In this document: positions 16,612 through 24,910 of the stretch, piece by piece
Position numbering within the stretch: the first letter of the stretch is position 1
How the letters are laid out: each line of letters opens with the position of its first letter
NCBI GenBank assembly: GCA_019413955.1
Contig: DXMX01000004.1
Location: 9,243 to 43,285 of the forward strand
DNA from: Collinsella sp.
GTDB taxonomy: Bacteria; Actinomycetota; Coriobacteriia; Coriobacteriales; Coriobacteriaceae
Length of the DNA stretch: 34,043 nucleotides
Direction: 5' to 3'
Notes under the pieces: model-generated
Databases searched by the model: none
The model's input: the letters and a program-made list of their open reading frames with translations, nothing else
Told to the model about the DNA's origin: nothing
Translations under genes and position numbers: made by a program

Positions 16612-19083
16612 ATGCGGCATGTGCATATTCATGTGACGGGCATTGTGCAGGGCGTTGGCATGCGGCCGTTTGTGTATCGCGAGGCCATTGCGTATGGCAT
16701 TTGCGGATGGGTGCTCAATGCGGGCGACGGCGTGCATATCGAGGCGCACGCTTGTGCCGAGGCGGTTGACGGATTTGTCGCCGCGCTTTCTGAGCATGCG
16801 CCCGCGGCGGCTCGCGTTGAGCGAGTCGATATTGCGAATTTGGAGCCTGGCGGCTGGAGCACTGCCGATGAGCAGGGCTTTCACATTGTGGCGTCGCAGG
16901 ACCAGACCGCGCACACGACGCTCGTCTCGCCCGATATCGCCACCTGCGACGATTGCCTGCGCGAGTTGTTCGATCCCGCCGACCGACGCTATCACTACCC
17001 CTTTATCAACTGCACTAACTGCGGCCCACGCTTTACCATCATCCGGTCGCTGCCTTATGACCGAGCGGCTACCTCGATGGACCGTTTCCCCATGTGCCCC
17101 GCCTGCGCCGCAGAGTATGCCGATCCACTCGACCGTCGCTTTCACGCACAGCCCGATGCCTGCTTTGATTGCGGGCCGCATATTACGTGGCGTGAGGCTG
17201 TGAACGGCGATGCGTGCGGGAATTCGTCCGCGACACCGGCCGTCGGCACCACACGCGAGGCCAGCGACGCCATTATCGACCGCTGTGTTGAGCTGCTGGC
17301 CAACGGCGGTATCGTCGCCATCAAGGGACTGGGCGGATTTCACTTGGCATGCGACGCCTCCAACGAGCAGGCGGTGGCCGAGCTGCGCCGCCGCAAACGC
17401 CGCAGCAACAAGCCGCTTGCCGTCATGATGCGCAGTCTTGCCGATGCCGGGCGCCTGTGCTATATCGACGATGCTGAACGCGATCTGCTCGCCGGCAGTA
17501 TCCGCCCCATTGTGCTGCTGCGCCGGTGCACTGTTGGCGAGGGCAACGGCGGTTCCCCCGACATCCTCGCCCTCGCACCATCTGTCGCGCACGACTTGCC
17601 CGAGCTCGGCGTCATGCTCCCCTATACACCGCTTCAACATCTGCTGCTTGCAGCTGCCGCGTCGCATGACATGCACGCGCTGGTCATGACCAGCGGAAAC
17701 CTGAGCGAAGAGCCCATCGAGACCGACGACGCCCTTGCATGGGAGCATCTCGTTGCCGCCGGCATCGCCGACGCGCTGCTCGGCAACGACCGCGCGATCC
17801 TGTCGCGCTACGACGACTCCGTGGTACGCGTGGTCGACGGCGACGTCATGCCCGTACGTCGTGCACGCGGATATGCGCCGCAACCGCTGTCGTTGCCGGC
17901 GCTCGACGGCGCTCCGTCCTGCGTACTCGCCTGCGGGCCGCAACAAAAGGCCACGATTGCGCTCACGCGTGAAGGGACGAACGGCGAAGCGACCTGTTTT
18001 GTGTCGCAGCATATCGGCGATGTTGAAAACGGCGAAACCTTCGATGCCTGGAACGCCGCGCGCACGCGCTTGGAAGATCTCTTTGACTTGGCGCCCGCCG
18101 CTTTGGCCTGCGATGTGCACCCCAGCTATCTATCGAGCCAGTGGGCGCGCGAGCAGGCGCGAAAATGCAATCTGCCGCTCGTCGAGGTGCAGCACCATCA
18201 TGCACATATCGCGAGCGTAATGGCCGAGGCCATCGCCGCTGGCCAGCTTACAACCGACGCGCGCGTCCTTGGCATCGCCTTTGACGGCACCGGCGCCGGC
18301 ACCGATGGGACCATTTGGGGCGGCGAGTTTCTTGTTGCCAGCCTTGGCGGCTTTGAGCGCGCCGCGCATTTGCGCACCTGGGCGCTCCCCGGCGGGGCGG
18401 CCTCCGTGCGCGACGCCCGCCGCAACGCCTTTGCCCTGCTCAGTGAGCTCGGCCTGCTCGAGCACCCAGGCGCCGCTCGGCTTTTGGACAGCCTCGACGA
18501 GCAAACGCGCAGCGTGACAGCCACCATGATCGAGCGCGGCATCAACAGCCCGCGTACCAGCAGCATGGGGCGTCTCTTTGATGCCGCGGCAGCAATTCTA
18601 GGCATCTGCGACAAGGCGACCTACGAGGGCGAACCCGCCATCGAGCTTGAGGCTGCCGCCTGGCGCGCGCTCGACAACGAAATCGCCCATTTTCCCGACG
18701 ACAACGCCGGCTATTTCGCATCTGGCCCATCGTGGCTGGACGGCCCCTATGTTCTGGACCAGAAAGCACTCTTTGAGGCACTTTTGGGAGGAATTGAAGC
18801 CGGAGCGCCCGCCGACAGGCTCGCACTCGACTTCCATGTCGCCGTCGCGCGCTCTTCGGCACGAATCGCACGCGAAATCTGCGCGCGCGAAGGCATCGAT
18901 ACCGTCGCGCTCTCGGGCGGCGTGTTCATGAACCGACTTTTGCTCCAGCTCCTCACCCGCGAGCTCAAAAGCATGGGTCTCACTGTCTTGATTCCCCAAA
19001 CCGTGCCCGTTAACGACGGCTGCATCGCCTACGGTCAGGCGGCAGTCGCAAGCGCTCGTCTTGCGCAGATTGCATCGCAGTAG
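16612..19083 (+). CDS. hypF: HypF carbamoyltransferase, [NiFe]-hydrogenase maturation
   Basis: 823 residues. The start at 16612 is set by the first acylphosphatase strand (HVHIHVTGIVQGVGMRPFVYR). Domains in order: acylphosphatase (1-90); two zinc-finger-like units with CDDC, CTNC, CPAC and CFDC (about 105-185); YrdC-like (about 210-400, KGLGGFHLACDAS); and a Kae1-like C-terminal part with HHAHIASVMAE, FDGTGAGTDGTIWGGE and LSGGVFMNRLLL. HypF turns carbamoyl phosphate and ATP into carbamoyl-adenylate and carries the carbamoyl group to the C-terminal Cys of HypE, source of the cyanide ligands. First hyp gene in view. Confidence 0.97.
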   Translation: MRHVHIHVTGIVQGVGMRPFVYREAIAYGICGWVLNAGDGVHIEAHACAEAVDGFVAALSEHAPAAARVERVDIANLEPGGWSTADEQGFHIVASQDQTAHTTLVSPDIATCDDCLRELFDPADRRYHYPFINCTNCGPRFTIIRSLPYDRAATSMDRFPMCPACAAEYADPLDRRFHAQPDACFDCGPHITWREAVNGDACGNSSATPAVGTTREASDAIIDRCVELLANGGIVAIKGLGGFHLACDASNEQAVAELRRRKRRSNKPLAVMMRSLADAGRLCYIDDAERDLLAGSIRPIVLLRRCTVGEGNGGSPDILALAPSVAHDLPELGVMLPYTPLQHLLLAAAASHDMHALVMTSGNLSEEPIETDDALAWEHLVAAGIADALLGNDRAILSRYDDSVVRVVDGDVMPVRRARGYAPQPLSLPALDGAPSCVLACGPQQKATIALTREGTNGEATCFVSQHIGDVENGETFDAWNAARTRLEDLFDLAPAALACDVHPSYLSSQWAREQARKCNLPLVEVQHHHAHIASVMAEAIAAGQLTTDARVLGIAFDGTGAGTDGTIWGGEFLVASLGGFERAAHLRTWALPGGAASVRDARRNAFALLSELGLLEHPGAARLLDSLDEQTRSVTATMIERGINSPRTSSMGRLFDAAAAILGICDKATYEGEPAIELEAAAWRALDNEIAHFPDDNAGYFASGPSWLDGPYVLDQKALFEALLGGIEAGAPADRLALDFHVAVARSSARIAREICAREGIDTVALSGGVFMNRLLLQLLTRELKSMGLTVLIPQTVPVNDGCIAYGQAAVASARLAQIASQ

Positions 19084-19120
19084 GCTGTTCGGCCAGCCCG
19101 CAAGCCGCCGTCTCACAGGT

Positions 19121-19155
19121 GTAGCGCGTTTGCCCGCAGCGCCCGCGAGCGCTAC
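19121..19155. other. hairpin in the hypF-hypC gap
   Basis: GTAGCGC pairs with GCGCTAC over a 21-base loop in the 131-base gap. There is no T run; it may be an mRNA stability or processing structure. Confidence 0.4.
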
Positions 19156-19214
19156 CATCAACTGATGGATTATTAAGCGCCCATCCAGCGCAAAGCGTAT
19201 AAAAGGGGAACAAT

Positions 19215-19475
19215 ATGTGCCTTGCCGTTCCCGGCAAAGTAGTCAAACGCGACGACGACCTCAAGGCCACCGTCGACATGATGGGCATCGAGCGCCCCGT
19301 GTCGCTGCGGCTCGTGCCGACGGCGCAGGTTGGCGACTATATTCTCGTACACGCCGGCTTTGGCATCCAGATTGTCGACGAGCAGGAAGCACAGGAAACG
19401 CTCGAGCTTGTTAATGCCATGTCCGAGCTGGTCGAAGAAGACCAGCTGGCCACCAACCCGGCGGAGGCTTACTAG
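19215..19475 (+). CDS. hypC: HypC, hydrogenase maturation chaperone
   Basis: 86 residues beginning MCLAVPGKV, the defining HypC N-terminus in which Cys2, after removal of Met, binds the Fe(CN)2CO unit with HypD and hands it to the large-subunit precursor. The OB-fold strands TVDMMGIERPVSLRLVP and GDYILVHAGFGIQIV follow. A GGGGAACAAT ribosome site precedes it. The TAG stop shares a base with the hypD GTG start, so hypC and hypD are translated together. Confidence 0.97.
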   Translation: MCLAVPGKVVKRDDDLKATVDMMGIERPVSLRLVPTAQVGDYILVHAGFGIQIVDEQEAQETLELVNAMSELVEEDQLATNPAEAY

Positions 19476-20587
19476 TGGCGCCCGAGCAGCCGGCTCGCTC
19501 CGGTATCGATTTCTCGGCATTCCGCGATCCCAAGCTGGCTCGCGAGCTCATCGAGCGCATTCATGAGCTTGTCGGCGACCGCACCATCAACCTTATGGAA
19601 GTCTGCGGCACGCATACCGTGAGCATCGGGCGCTATGGCTTTCGCTCCATTATGCCGGCAGGGCTCAAGCTGCTGAGCGGCCCGGGCTGCCCCGTCTGCG
19701 TCACCGCCAACCGCGACATCGACCACGCAATCGCGCTCGCCAACATAGACGGCGCCATCATCACCACCTTTGGCGACATGATGCGCGTGCCCGGATCATC
19801 CACCTCGCTCGCTGCGCAAAAAGCGGCAGGGCGTGACATTCGCATCGTCTACTCCCCGCTCGACGCGCTCGACATTGCCGAGCAAAACCCTGATCGCCCG
19901 GTCATTTTTATGGGCGTGGGCTTTGAGACTACGACGCCCACCATCGCCGCCGCCATCTTGGAGGCCGAGGCGCGCGGGCTTTTGAACTTCTCGGTCTATT
20001 GCGCCCACAAGACCACGCCGCCGGCGTTGCGCGCCATCGCCAACGACCCCGAGACCGCCATCGACGGCTTTATCCTGCCGGGCCACGTCGCCACCATCAC
20101 GGGCTTGGCCCCCTTTGGCTTTTTGGTCGACGAGTTTAAGACTCCAGGCGTGGTAACGGGATTTGAGCCGGTCGACATCTTGCAGGGTATCTGCATGCTG
20201 GTCCAGATGGTTGTTGAGGGGCAGCCCGCGATCGACAACGCCTACCGTCGCGGCGTCAATGCCGACGGCAATCCTGTGGCGCGCCAGCTGGTCGAGCAGG
20301 TATTTGAGCCGTGCGATACCACGTGGCGCGGGCTGGGATCGATTGCGGCTTCGGGACTCGCCATTCGTCCCGAGTTTTCGCACTTTGATGCCAGCATACG
20401 CTTTGACGTGTCCATCGAGCCGACGGTCGAGCCACGCGGGTGCCGCTGCGGCGACGTGCTGCGCGGGGCCATTACGCCGAGCGACTGCCCCCTGTTCGGC
20501 CACGCTTGTACGCCCGAGCATCCCGTCGGCCCCTGCATGGTGAGCTCCGAGGGCAGCTGCGCAGCATATTTCCGCTACCGAGGCTAA
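19475..20587 (+). CDS. hypD: HypD, Fe(CN)2CO assembly scaffold
   Basis: 370 residues from a GTG that overlaps the hypC stop. Conserved cysteine motifs are in place: EVCGTHT near 42, GPGCPVC near 70, and the C-terminal [4Fe-4S] set CRCGDVLRG, CPLFGHAC, GPCMVSSEGSCAAYF. TFGDMMRVPGS and the FETTTPT segment are typical. HypD with HypC holds the iron while cyanide and CO are added. A hairpin follows before hypE. Confidence 0.97.
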   Translation: MAPEQPARSGIDFSAFRDPKLARELIERIHELVGDRTINLMEVCGTHTVSIGRYGFRSIMPAGLKLLSGPGCPVCVTANRDIDHAIALANIDGAIITTFGDMMRVPGSSTSLAAQKAAGRDIRIVYSPLDALDIAEQNPDRPVIFMGVGFETTTPTIAAAILEAEARGLLNFSVYCAHKTTPPALRAIANDPETAIDGFILPGHVATITGLAPFGFLVDEFKTPGVVTGFEPVDILQGICMLVQMVVEGQPAIDNAYRRGVNADGNPVARQLVEQVFEPCDTTWRGLGSIAASGLAIRPEFSHFDASIRFDVSIEPTVEPRGCRCGDVLRGAITPSDCPLFGHACTPEHPVGPCMVSSEGSCAAYFRYRG

Positions 20588-20589
20588 TA

Positions 20590-20618
20590 GGTTCCGCCGT
20601 TCTAACGAACGGCGGACC
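20590..20618 (+). other. hairpin between hypD and hypE
   Basis: GGTTCCGCCGTTC and GAACGGCGGACC pair with one bulged T around a four-base loop. No T run follows, so partial attenuation or RNA stability is more likely than full termination. Confidence 0.5.
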
Positions 20619-20671
20619 AGTCGACGCTGCGCCTCACCCATATAATTCCACCCACGATTGGAGTTTTCGAT

Positions 20672-21706
20672 ATGTCCCATAGCGTTACCGATAGCACCGT
20701 CCTGCTGGGCCACGGCTCCGGCGGACAGATGATGAAGCGCATCATCGATGAGGTCTTTTTGGATGCCTTTGGGTCGCCCGAGCTGCTCGAAGGCAACGAC
20801 GCCGGTGTCGCCGCGCTGCCCGCGAGCGGGCGCATCGCCATGTCGACCGACAGCTTTGTAGTCTCGCCGCAGTTCTTCCCCGGTGGCAACATCGGCCGCC
20901 TCGCCGTGTGCGGAACCGTCAACGACGTCGCGACCTCGGGCGCCAACGTGCGCTACCTATCGTGCGGCTTTATCCTCGAAGAGGGCTATCCCATGGATAA
21001 GCTCCACCAGATTGTGCAGACGATGGCCGAAACGGCGCACGAAGCGGGCGTGTCCATAATCACGGGCGACACTAAGGTGGTCGAGCGCGGCGGGGCCGAC
21101 GGCGTCTATATCAATACCGCCGGCGTGGGCGAGGTACCCGCGGGCGTGGCGCTCAGCGGCGCAAACTGCCGGCCCGGCGACGTCATCCTGGTGTCGGGCA
21201 CACTGGGTGACCACGGCATCGCCATCATGAGCCAGCGCGAGGGCTTGGCGTTTTCGAGCAACATCGAAAGCGACGCCGCACCGCTCAATCATCTGGTTGC
21301 CGACGTGCTCGCCGCCGCCCCCGACACCCGCTGCTTCCGCGACCCCACGCGCGGCGGCCTGGCATCCACGCTCAACGAGTTTGCCCAGGCCAGCGGCGTT
21401 GCCATGGAGATCGACGAGGATGCTGTGCCCGTGCGCCCCGACGTGCAGGCCGCCTGCGAGATGCTCGGCTACGATGTGCTGCAGGTGGCAAACGAGGGCA
21501 AGATGGTTGCCGTGGTGCCGGCCGAGCAGGCCGATGCCGCGCTGGCAGCCATGCGCGCCGCGCGCTACGGCGAAAACGCCGCGATTATCGGTCGCGTGCT
21601 GCCGCTTGGATCGGACGCTCGACCCGCCGTGCGCGTACGTACCGGCTGGGGCTCGACCCGCATCCTCGACATGCTCGTAGGAGAGCAGCTGCCGAGAATT
21701 TGCTAA
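20672..21706 (+). CDS. hypE: HypE, thiocarbamate dehydratase
   Basis: 344 residues of the PurM/AIR-synthase-like fold. Landmarks are LLGHGSGGQMMKRII near 12, LEGNDAGVAALP, the ATP-binding MSTDSFVVSP, and GGNIGRLAVCGTVND. It ends PRIC: the C-terminal Cys receives carbamoyl from HypF and is dehydrated by HypE to a thiocyanate, which supplies CN- to the HypCD iron. The gap from hypD is 84 bases. Confidence 0.97.
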   Translation: MSHSVTDSTVLLGHGSGGQMMKRIIDEVFLDAFGSPELLEGNDAGVAALPASGRIAMSTDSFVVSPQFFPGGNIGRLAVCGTVNDVATSGANVRYLSCGFILEEGYPMDKLHQIVQTMAETAHEAGVSIITGDTKVVERGGADGVYINTAGVGEVPAGVALSGANCRPGDVILVSGTLGDHGIAIMSQREGLAFSSNIESDAAPLNHLVADVLAAAPDTRCFRDPTRGGLASTLNEFAQASGVAMEIDEDAVPVRPDVQAACEMLGYDVLQVANEGKMVAVVPAEQADAALAAMRAARYGENAAIIGRVLPLGSDARPAVRVRTGWGSTRILDMLVGEQLPRIC

Positions 21707-21811
21707 CGACAAAGGCTCAGGGCTATTAAAGATATTCAGATTCCAAACATGCCCGGCACGCATGCCCAGTATCATGGGGTGCGTTTTACAACTCAAGCGG
21801 CAGGAGCACCC

Positions 21812-22480
21812 ATGGCAGCAGCTTTTTCCCATGTGATCTTTGACCTGGACGGCACCATTCTCAACACGCTCGAGGACCTGGCGGCCGCCGGCAACCATAC
21901 CTGCGAGGCGCACGGCTGGCCCACGTTTGCCGTTGACGAGTACCGCTACAAGGTGGGAAACGGCATGCTCAAGCTGGTTGAGCGCTTTATGCCCGCCGAG
22001 TACGCAGGCGACGGCCGCATGTTTGAGCAGACACTTGCCGAGTTTAGGGCTTACTACGGCGAGCACAAGGAAGACCACACCGCTCCCTATGCCGGCACGA
22101 TCGAGATGCTCGACCGCTTGCGCGCCGCAGGCGTTCAGCTTGCCGTGCTCACTAACAAGGACCACGTCTCGGCGGCTCCGCTTATCGAAAAGTATTTTGG
22201 TTCCGAGCGCTTTGCGCTGGTGCAGGGCTGTGTCGATGCGTTTCCGCCCAAGCCCGAAGCACCCGTCACGCTGCATGTGATGGAAGAGCTAGGCGCCGAC
22301 CCGGCGACCACGCTCTACGTAGGCGATTCCAATGTCGATATCCTGACCGGCCACAACGCCGGCCTTAAGAGTGCGGGTGTCAGCTGGGGTTTCCGCGGCC
22401 GCGCAGAGCTGGAAGCCACCGGCGCCGACTACGTGGTGGACACCCAGGCAGAGCTCGCGGCGCTGATTCTGGGAGAGTAA
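21812..22480 (+). CDS. HAD-superfamily phosphatase, phosphoglycolate-phosphatase-like
   Basis: 222 residues from the ATG at 21812, preceded by AGGAG (an in-frame ATG at 21749 is not). Motif I is VIFDLDGTILNT with the nucleophile Asp and the acid/base Asp; motif II is AVLTNKDH; motif III uses the Lys in PPKPEAP; motif IV is YVGDSNVDI. The helical cap between motifs I and II places it in the Gph/PGP subfamily C1. It hydrolyses a small phosphate ester, perhaps phosphoglycolate or a sugar phosphate; sequence alone cannot decide. About 105 bases downstream of hypE and likely independent of it. Confidence 0.9.
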   Translation: MAAAFSHVIFDLDGTILNTLEDLAAAGNHTCEAHGWPTFAVDEYRYKVGNGMLKLVERFMPAEYAGDGRMFEQTLAEFRAYYGEHKEDHTAPYAGTIEMLDRLRAAGVQLAVLTNKDHVSAAPLIEKYFGSERFALVQGCVDAFPPKPEAPVTLHVMEELGADPATTLYVGDSNVDILTGHNAGLKSAGVSWGFRGRAELEATGADYVVDTQAELAALILGE

Positions 22481-22522
22481 CGAGCGACACTGCTTAACGC
22501 AGCTGCGACAATTCTTCCGCGC

Positions 22523-22692
22523 GGAAAGCGCATCCCGTTTTGGAGCTCCGGAATGGGATGCGCTTTCCGTTTGAGGCGCATCAGGGAAACCGCATCCCGT
22601 TTCAGAGCAATATTCCGGGTCGCACTTTCCGCAACCCACCCCATCCGGAAAATGCGACCCACTATTCGGGCAAAAACCGGGTCGCGGTTTCC
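22523..22692. repeat. second array of three GGAAA...TTTCC hairpin repeats
   Basis: Units are at 22523-22568 (perfect 14-base stem GGAAAGCGCATCCC), 22584-22630 and 22647-22692 (GGAAAATGCGACCC, loop orientation reversed). Same design as the array at 5650-5821. It follows the phosphatase gene. Confidence 0.8.
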
Positions 22693-22713
22693 CAAGCACT
22701 CGATGCAACGCTA

Positions 22714-22794
22714 GCACAAGGAATGTCCCCAACTGCCGGCAGAAAAGGAACGTCCCCAAGTGCTGCCTGGTCATTTAAGAACGTCCCCAATGAC
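22714..22794. repeat. cluster of GGAAYGTCCCC short repeats
   Basis: GGAATGTCCCCAACTGC, GGAACGTCCCCAAGTGC and AGAACGTCCCCAATGAC occur in tandem. The last sits in a GTCATT/AATGAC hairpin (22770-22794) like those at 1059 and 26184. A TGCCGGCA palindrome lies between the first two. Confidence 0.65.
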
Positions 22795-22837
22795 TAAAAC
22801 AAGAACGCCCCCAACGACTACCCCAACAATGGCAACA

Positions 22838-22970
22838 CCGCAGGTAGAGGATGGACAGCGAGCGACGTCCAGGACGAACAAGTTGGCATAAAAAAGGCGA
22901 GGCATAGACCTTCTGGTCATGCCTCGCCTTTTGAATGACAAATTGTCGTCCTGGGCGGCGCGCAGCGTCA
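22838..22970. repeat. structured intergenic element, copy 2 of 3
   Basis: 5' box CGCAGGTAGAGGATGGACAG; outer stem CCAGGACGA (22869-22877) with TCGTCCTGG (22945-22953); bulged A; CAA/TTG around a GT/AA internal loop; TGGCAT with ATGACA (one mismatch); long apical stem AAAAGGCGAGGCAT/ATGCCTCGCCTTTT, a bulged A, then GACC-TTCT-GGTC; 3' box GCGCAGCGTCAA. It sits between the convergent phosphatase and lipoprotein genes. Confidence 0.7.
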
Positions 22971-22973
22971 ACT

Positions 22974-23002
22974 GGTTACGCGGTTCGTAGAACCGCGTAA
23001 CC
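22974..23002 (-). terminator. hairpin directly after the lipoprotein stop codon
   Basis: GGTTACGCGGTTC and GAACCGCGTAACC form a perfect 13-base stem two bases beyond the stop. It lacks a T run. A very similar GTTACGGCG hairpin follows pyrE at 26410-26437, and each is followed by a copy of the structured element. Confidence 0.55.
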
Positions 23003-23004
23003 CC

Positions 23005-23562
23005 CTAGCTCAGCATTGCATCCATCATCTCGGAGTTGACGGAGTCGTCGGCAGACCACTCACCGTCGTCGTTGCAGGTGTACTTGAAGATAACCGTGGT
23101 CTTCCTGGGCTCGGTGGTCTTGGTCACATCGACCATAACCTGACCGGCCATCTTGTACAGCTCGTCATCGGAAGGAACCGTGTCAAGCGCAGCGACCTTC
23201 TCCTGATACTGGGTGGAGAAGTCCTCGACGATCTTGTTCATAGACTTGCAGGTGATAGAGACCTCGGCGGTCGCGACACCCTTGTCCTCGTCGACCGTCA
23301 CGTCGCCGATCTTGTAGTCAAAGCCCTCGAGATAGGTCTTGGCATACTCCTTGGGATCGATACCCAGCTGCTCGAACTCGTCGCCCGAAGCCTCCTCCAG
23401 ACCAGAGAGGAAGTCGTCGCCACCGTTCTTGACCTCGTCAAACTGCGTCGTAAGATCCTCGGTGATGAGCTCCTCAACCGAAGGACCTCCACAGCCGGAA
23501 AGCACGACCACGCATGCAACCAAGACGGCCATGAGGGGCACAAGCAGCAGCTTCTTTTTCAT
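23005..23562 (-). CDS. putative lipoprotein
   Basis: 185 residues from the ATG at 23562, which has GGGAGGAACAAC before it. The signal peptide has MKKK, a hydrophobic core and a lipobox LSGC with the lipidated Cys at 24, so the mature protein should be membrane-anchored outside the cell. The rest is acidic, with a likely alpha/beta fold that includes EYAKTYLEGFDYKIGDV and TAEVSITCKSMNKIV. No catalytic motif is visible. It resembles small lipoproteins common in Firmicutes and Coriobacteria whose function is unknown. Confidence 0.85.
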   Translation of the reverse strand: MKKKLLLVPLMAVLVACVVVLSGCGGPSVEELITEDLTTQFDEVKNGGDDFLSGLEEASGDEFEQLGIDPKEYAKTYLEGFDYKIGDVTVDEDKGVATAEVSITCKSMNKIVEDFSTQYQEKVAALDTVPSDDELYKMAGQVMVDVTKTTEPRKTTVIFKYTCNDDGEWSADDSVNSEMMDAMLS

Positions 23563-23741
23563 GTTGTTCCTCCCAATGAGCGGCACCGCGCTTCCCGGAC
23601 GCGGCACACGTTGTAATAAGTAAGCCCATACTATCCACTTATGAACACCCTCGGCAACGCGAAGGCGCGGTCGGTTCGTTTTAGCGTCCGAACGGTTTGC
23701 AAGCCCGCCCAACGCGCAATAAAACGCTTCCCCACGGTGCA

Positions 23742-23775
23742 ATAAAAAAGGTGGCCGGAAAACCCGACCACCCTT
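23742..23775 (-). terminator. intrinsic terminator of the EIIA gene
   Basis: On the minus strand GGTGG-T-CGG pairs with CCG-G-CCACC around a short loop and is followed by a TTTTTT run. It lies about 25 bases past the stop codon at 23799. Confidence 0.8.
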
Positions 23776-23798
23776 GCACATCCTTTGAACGCCGCAGT

Positions 23799-24335
23799 TT
23801 ACTTGCGGACAACCTTAACGATGACGTCACCGGCGGCGACGGCAGACTCGGCCTCGACGGCGAGCTCGACATCAGCAAACTCGGCGGTGTTGGACACGGC
23901 CACGACGACGCAGTCCTTGTAACCGGCGGCAGCGATCTTGGCGCGGTCGATCTTGAGTATGGGCTGGCCGGCCTTCACGACGTCGTCAGCCTTGACGAAG
24001 CCCTCGAAGCCGTCGCCGTTCATGTTGACGGTATCGACGCCAACGTGCACCAGAACCTCGATGCCGCTATCGGACTGCAGGCCCACGGCGTGACCCATGG
24101 TGACGGTCACCTTGCCGTCGCAGGGAGCGTAGACCAGGTCGTCCTCGGGCCACACAGCGCAGCCCTTGCCCAGAACCTCGCCACCAAAGACGGGATCGGG
24201 CACGTCGGCCATCTTGATGACCTTGCCCTTGACGGGCGAGCACAGCACGTCGGCGCCAGCAGAAGCAGAGATGGAGGCCGGAGCAGCGGCAGCCGCGGGC
24301 TCAGCCTTCTTCTTGAACATGTCAAACAGACCCAT
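23799..24335 (-). CDS. crr: PTS glucose-type EIIA component
   Basis: 178 residues from the ATG at 24335 (AAGAGGAGAAAACGT before it). An Ala-rich linker of about 30 residues leads into the EIIA-Glc beta-sandwich. Both active-site histidines are present: His82 in GHAVGLQSDSG and the phosphorylated His97 in VLVHVGVDTV. It takes phosphate from HPr and passes it to an EIIB domain for sugar import. It is a free-standing protein and its EIIBC partner is not in the window. The leader carries a promoter and a GCGCA/TGCGC dyad. Confidence 0.93.
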   Translation of the reverse strand: MGLFDMFKKKAEPAAAAAPASISASAGADVLCSPVKGKVIKMADVPDPVFGGEVLGKGCAVWPEDDLVYAPCDGKVTVTMGHAVGLQSDSGIEVLVHVGVDTVNMNGDGFEGFVKADDVVKAGQPILKIDRAKIAAAGYKDCVVVAVSNTAEFADVELAVEAESAVAAGDVIVKVVRK

Positions 24336-24356
24336 ACGTTTTCTCCTCTTGATTAA

Positions 24357-24372
24357 GCGCAACGTTGTGCGC
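24357..24372. promoter_or_regulatory. dyad in the EIIA gene leader
   Basis: GCGCA-ACGTTG-TGCGC lies just downstream of the expected transcription start and could be an operator for a sugar or global regulator. No known motif was matched. Confidence 0.35.
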
Positions 24373-24384
24373 ATGCCTACGGTA

Positions 24385-24413
24385 ATTATAGTGCCAAATG
24401 GTTCAAATGCTAA
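24385..24413 (-). promoter_or_regulatory. promoter of the EIIA gene
   Basis: On the minus strand, TTAGCA (24413-24408) and a perfect TATAAT (24390-24385) are 17 bases apart, about 50 bases upstream of the start codon. Confidence 0.7.
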
Positions 24414-24418
24414 GGTGG

Positions 24419-24505
24419 GGACTCGAATCGCGAGCCCTTCCCGGTAGTGCTCGTGGGACGAGCATCTCCTTTGCATCGCAGGTCGATAAGCCGAGTATCG
24501 CCTGC
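24419..24505. other. three consecutive hairpins of unknown role
   Basis: GGACTCG/CGAGCCC (24419-24437), GTGCTCGT/ACGAGCAT (24447-24465) and GCAGG-CGAT/ATCG-CCTGC (24478-24505) follow each other upstream of the EIIA promoter. They do not fold as a tRNA. The rest of this gene-free stretch (24336-24910) holds repeats and the fic control region. Confidence 0.35.
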
Positions 24506-24608
24506 GCACGGGACGGGCAGAAGCGGGCGCACCAAACCCGATACTTCTTTTCGCTCTCGAGTCCTGCCGCCGCCTTGTCCCTAACACTTCCTGACACCGA
24601 CCGAAACG

Positions 24609-24636
24609 TGCCAAAATAAACCTGTCCTTTTTGGCA
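24609..24636. repeat. TGCCAAAA hairpin with CCTGTCC core
   Basis: TGCCAAAA and TTTTGGCA flank TAAACCTGTCCT. It matches one half of the pair at 16515-16593. Confidence 0.65.
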
Positions 24637-24673
24637 GGTTTGGCGAGTGTGGATTTTTGGACGCTTAACTAGC

Positions 24674-24737
24674 GAACGTGGATAATCTCCCACTTTGAGG
24701 CCGTCACCGAGCCAAAAACGGGAGATTATCCGCTCTC
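24674..24737. repeat. 64-bp palindromic repeat, copy 2
   Basis: GTGGATAATCTCCC pairs with GGGAGATTATCC and the flanks differ slightly from the perfect copy 1. Same orientation as copies 1 and 3. It lies upstream of the fic gene, and copy 3 lies downstream. Confidence 0.85.
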
Positions 24738-24813
24738 ATTTTGGACAACCCCCCTGTACCAAGCCGAGCTCCATGGTCAAGTAATAACGACTTCTCATCA
24801 TTAGATTGTTTAC

Positions 24814-24884
24814 ATCAATTCTAATAACTATTTAATCCTTAAACTCGTTATTAGAATTGATATGATTAGCCTAATAACGAGTTT
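24814..24884. promoter_or_regulatory. overlapping palindromic operators before the fic gene
   Basis: Two interlocking perfect inverted repeats: ATCAATTCTAATAAC (24814-24828) with GTTATTAGAATTGAT (24847-24861), and AAACTCGTTATTAG (24841-24854) with CTAATAACGAGTTT (24871-24884). They share the central GTTATTAG, so one segment can pair with either partner. TATGAT at 24861-24866 is a likely -10. The layout points to cooperative binding, perhaps by the winged-helix domain of the Fic protein itself. Confidence 0.65.
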
Positions 24885-24910
24885 CCGGCACTAAAGATAT
24901 GGAGGGCGCG

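Noticed and set aside
23005..23781. Longer N-terminus for the lipoprotein
   Set aside because: The extra 73 residues have no ribosome site and would bury the signal peptide, which begins naturally at MKKK.
24398..24440. Possible tRNA T-arm on the minus strand (TTCGAGT)
   Set aside because: The flanking five-base segments do not pair as a T stem, and no acceptor, D or anticodon arms could be placed.
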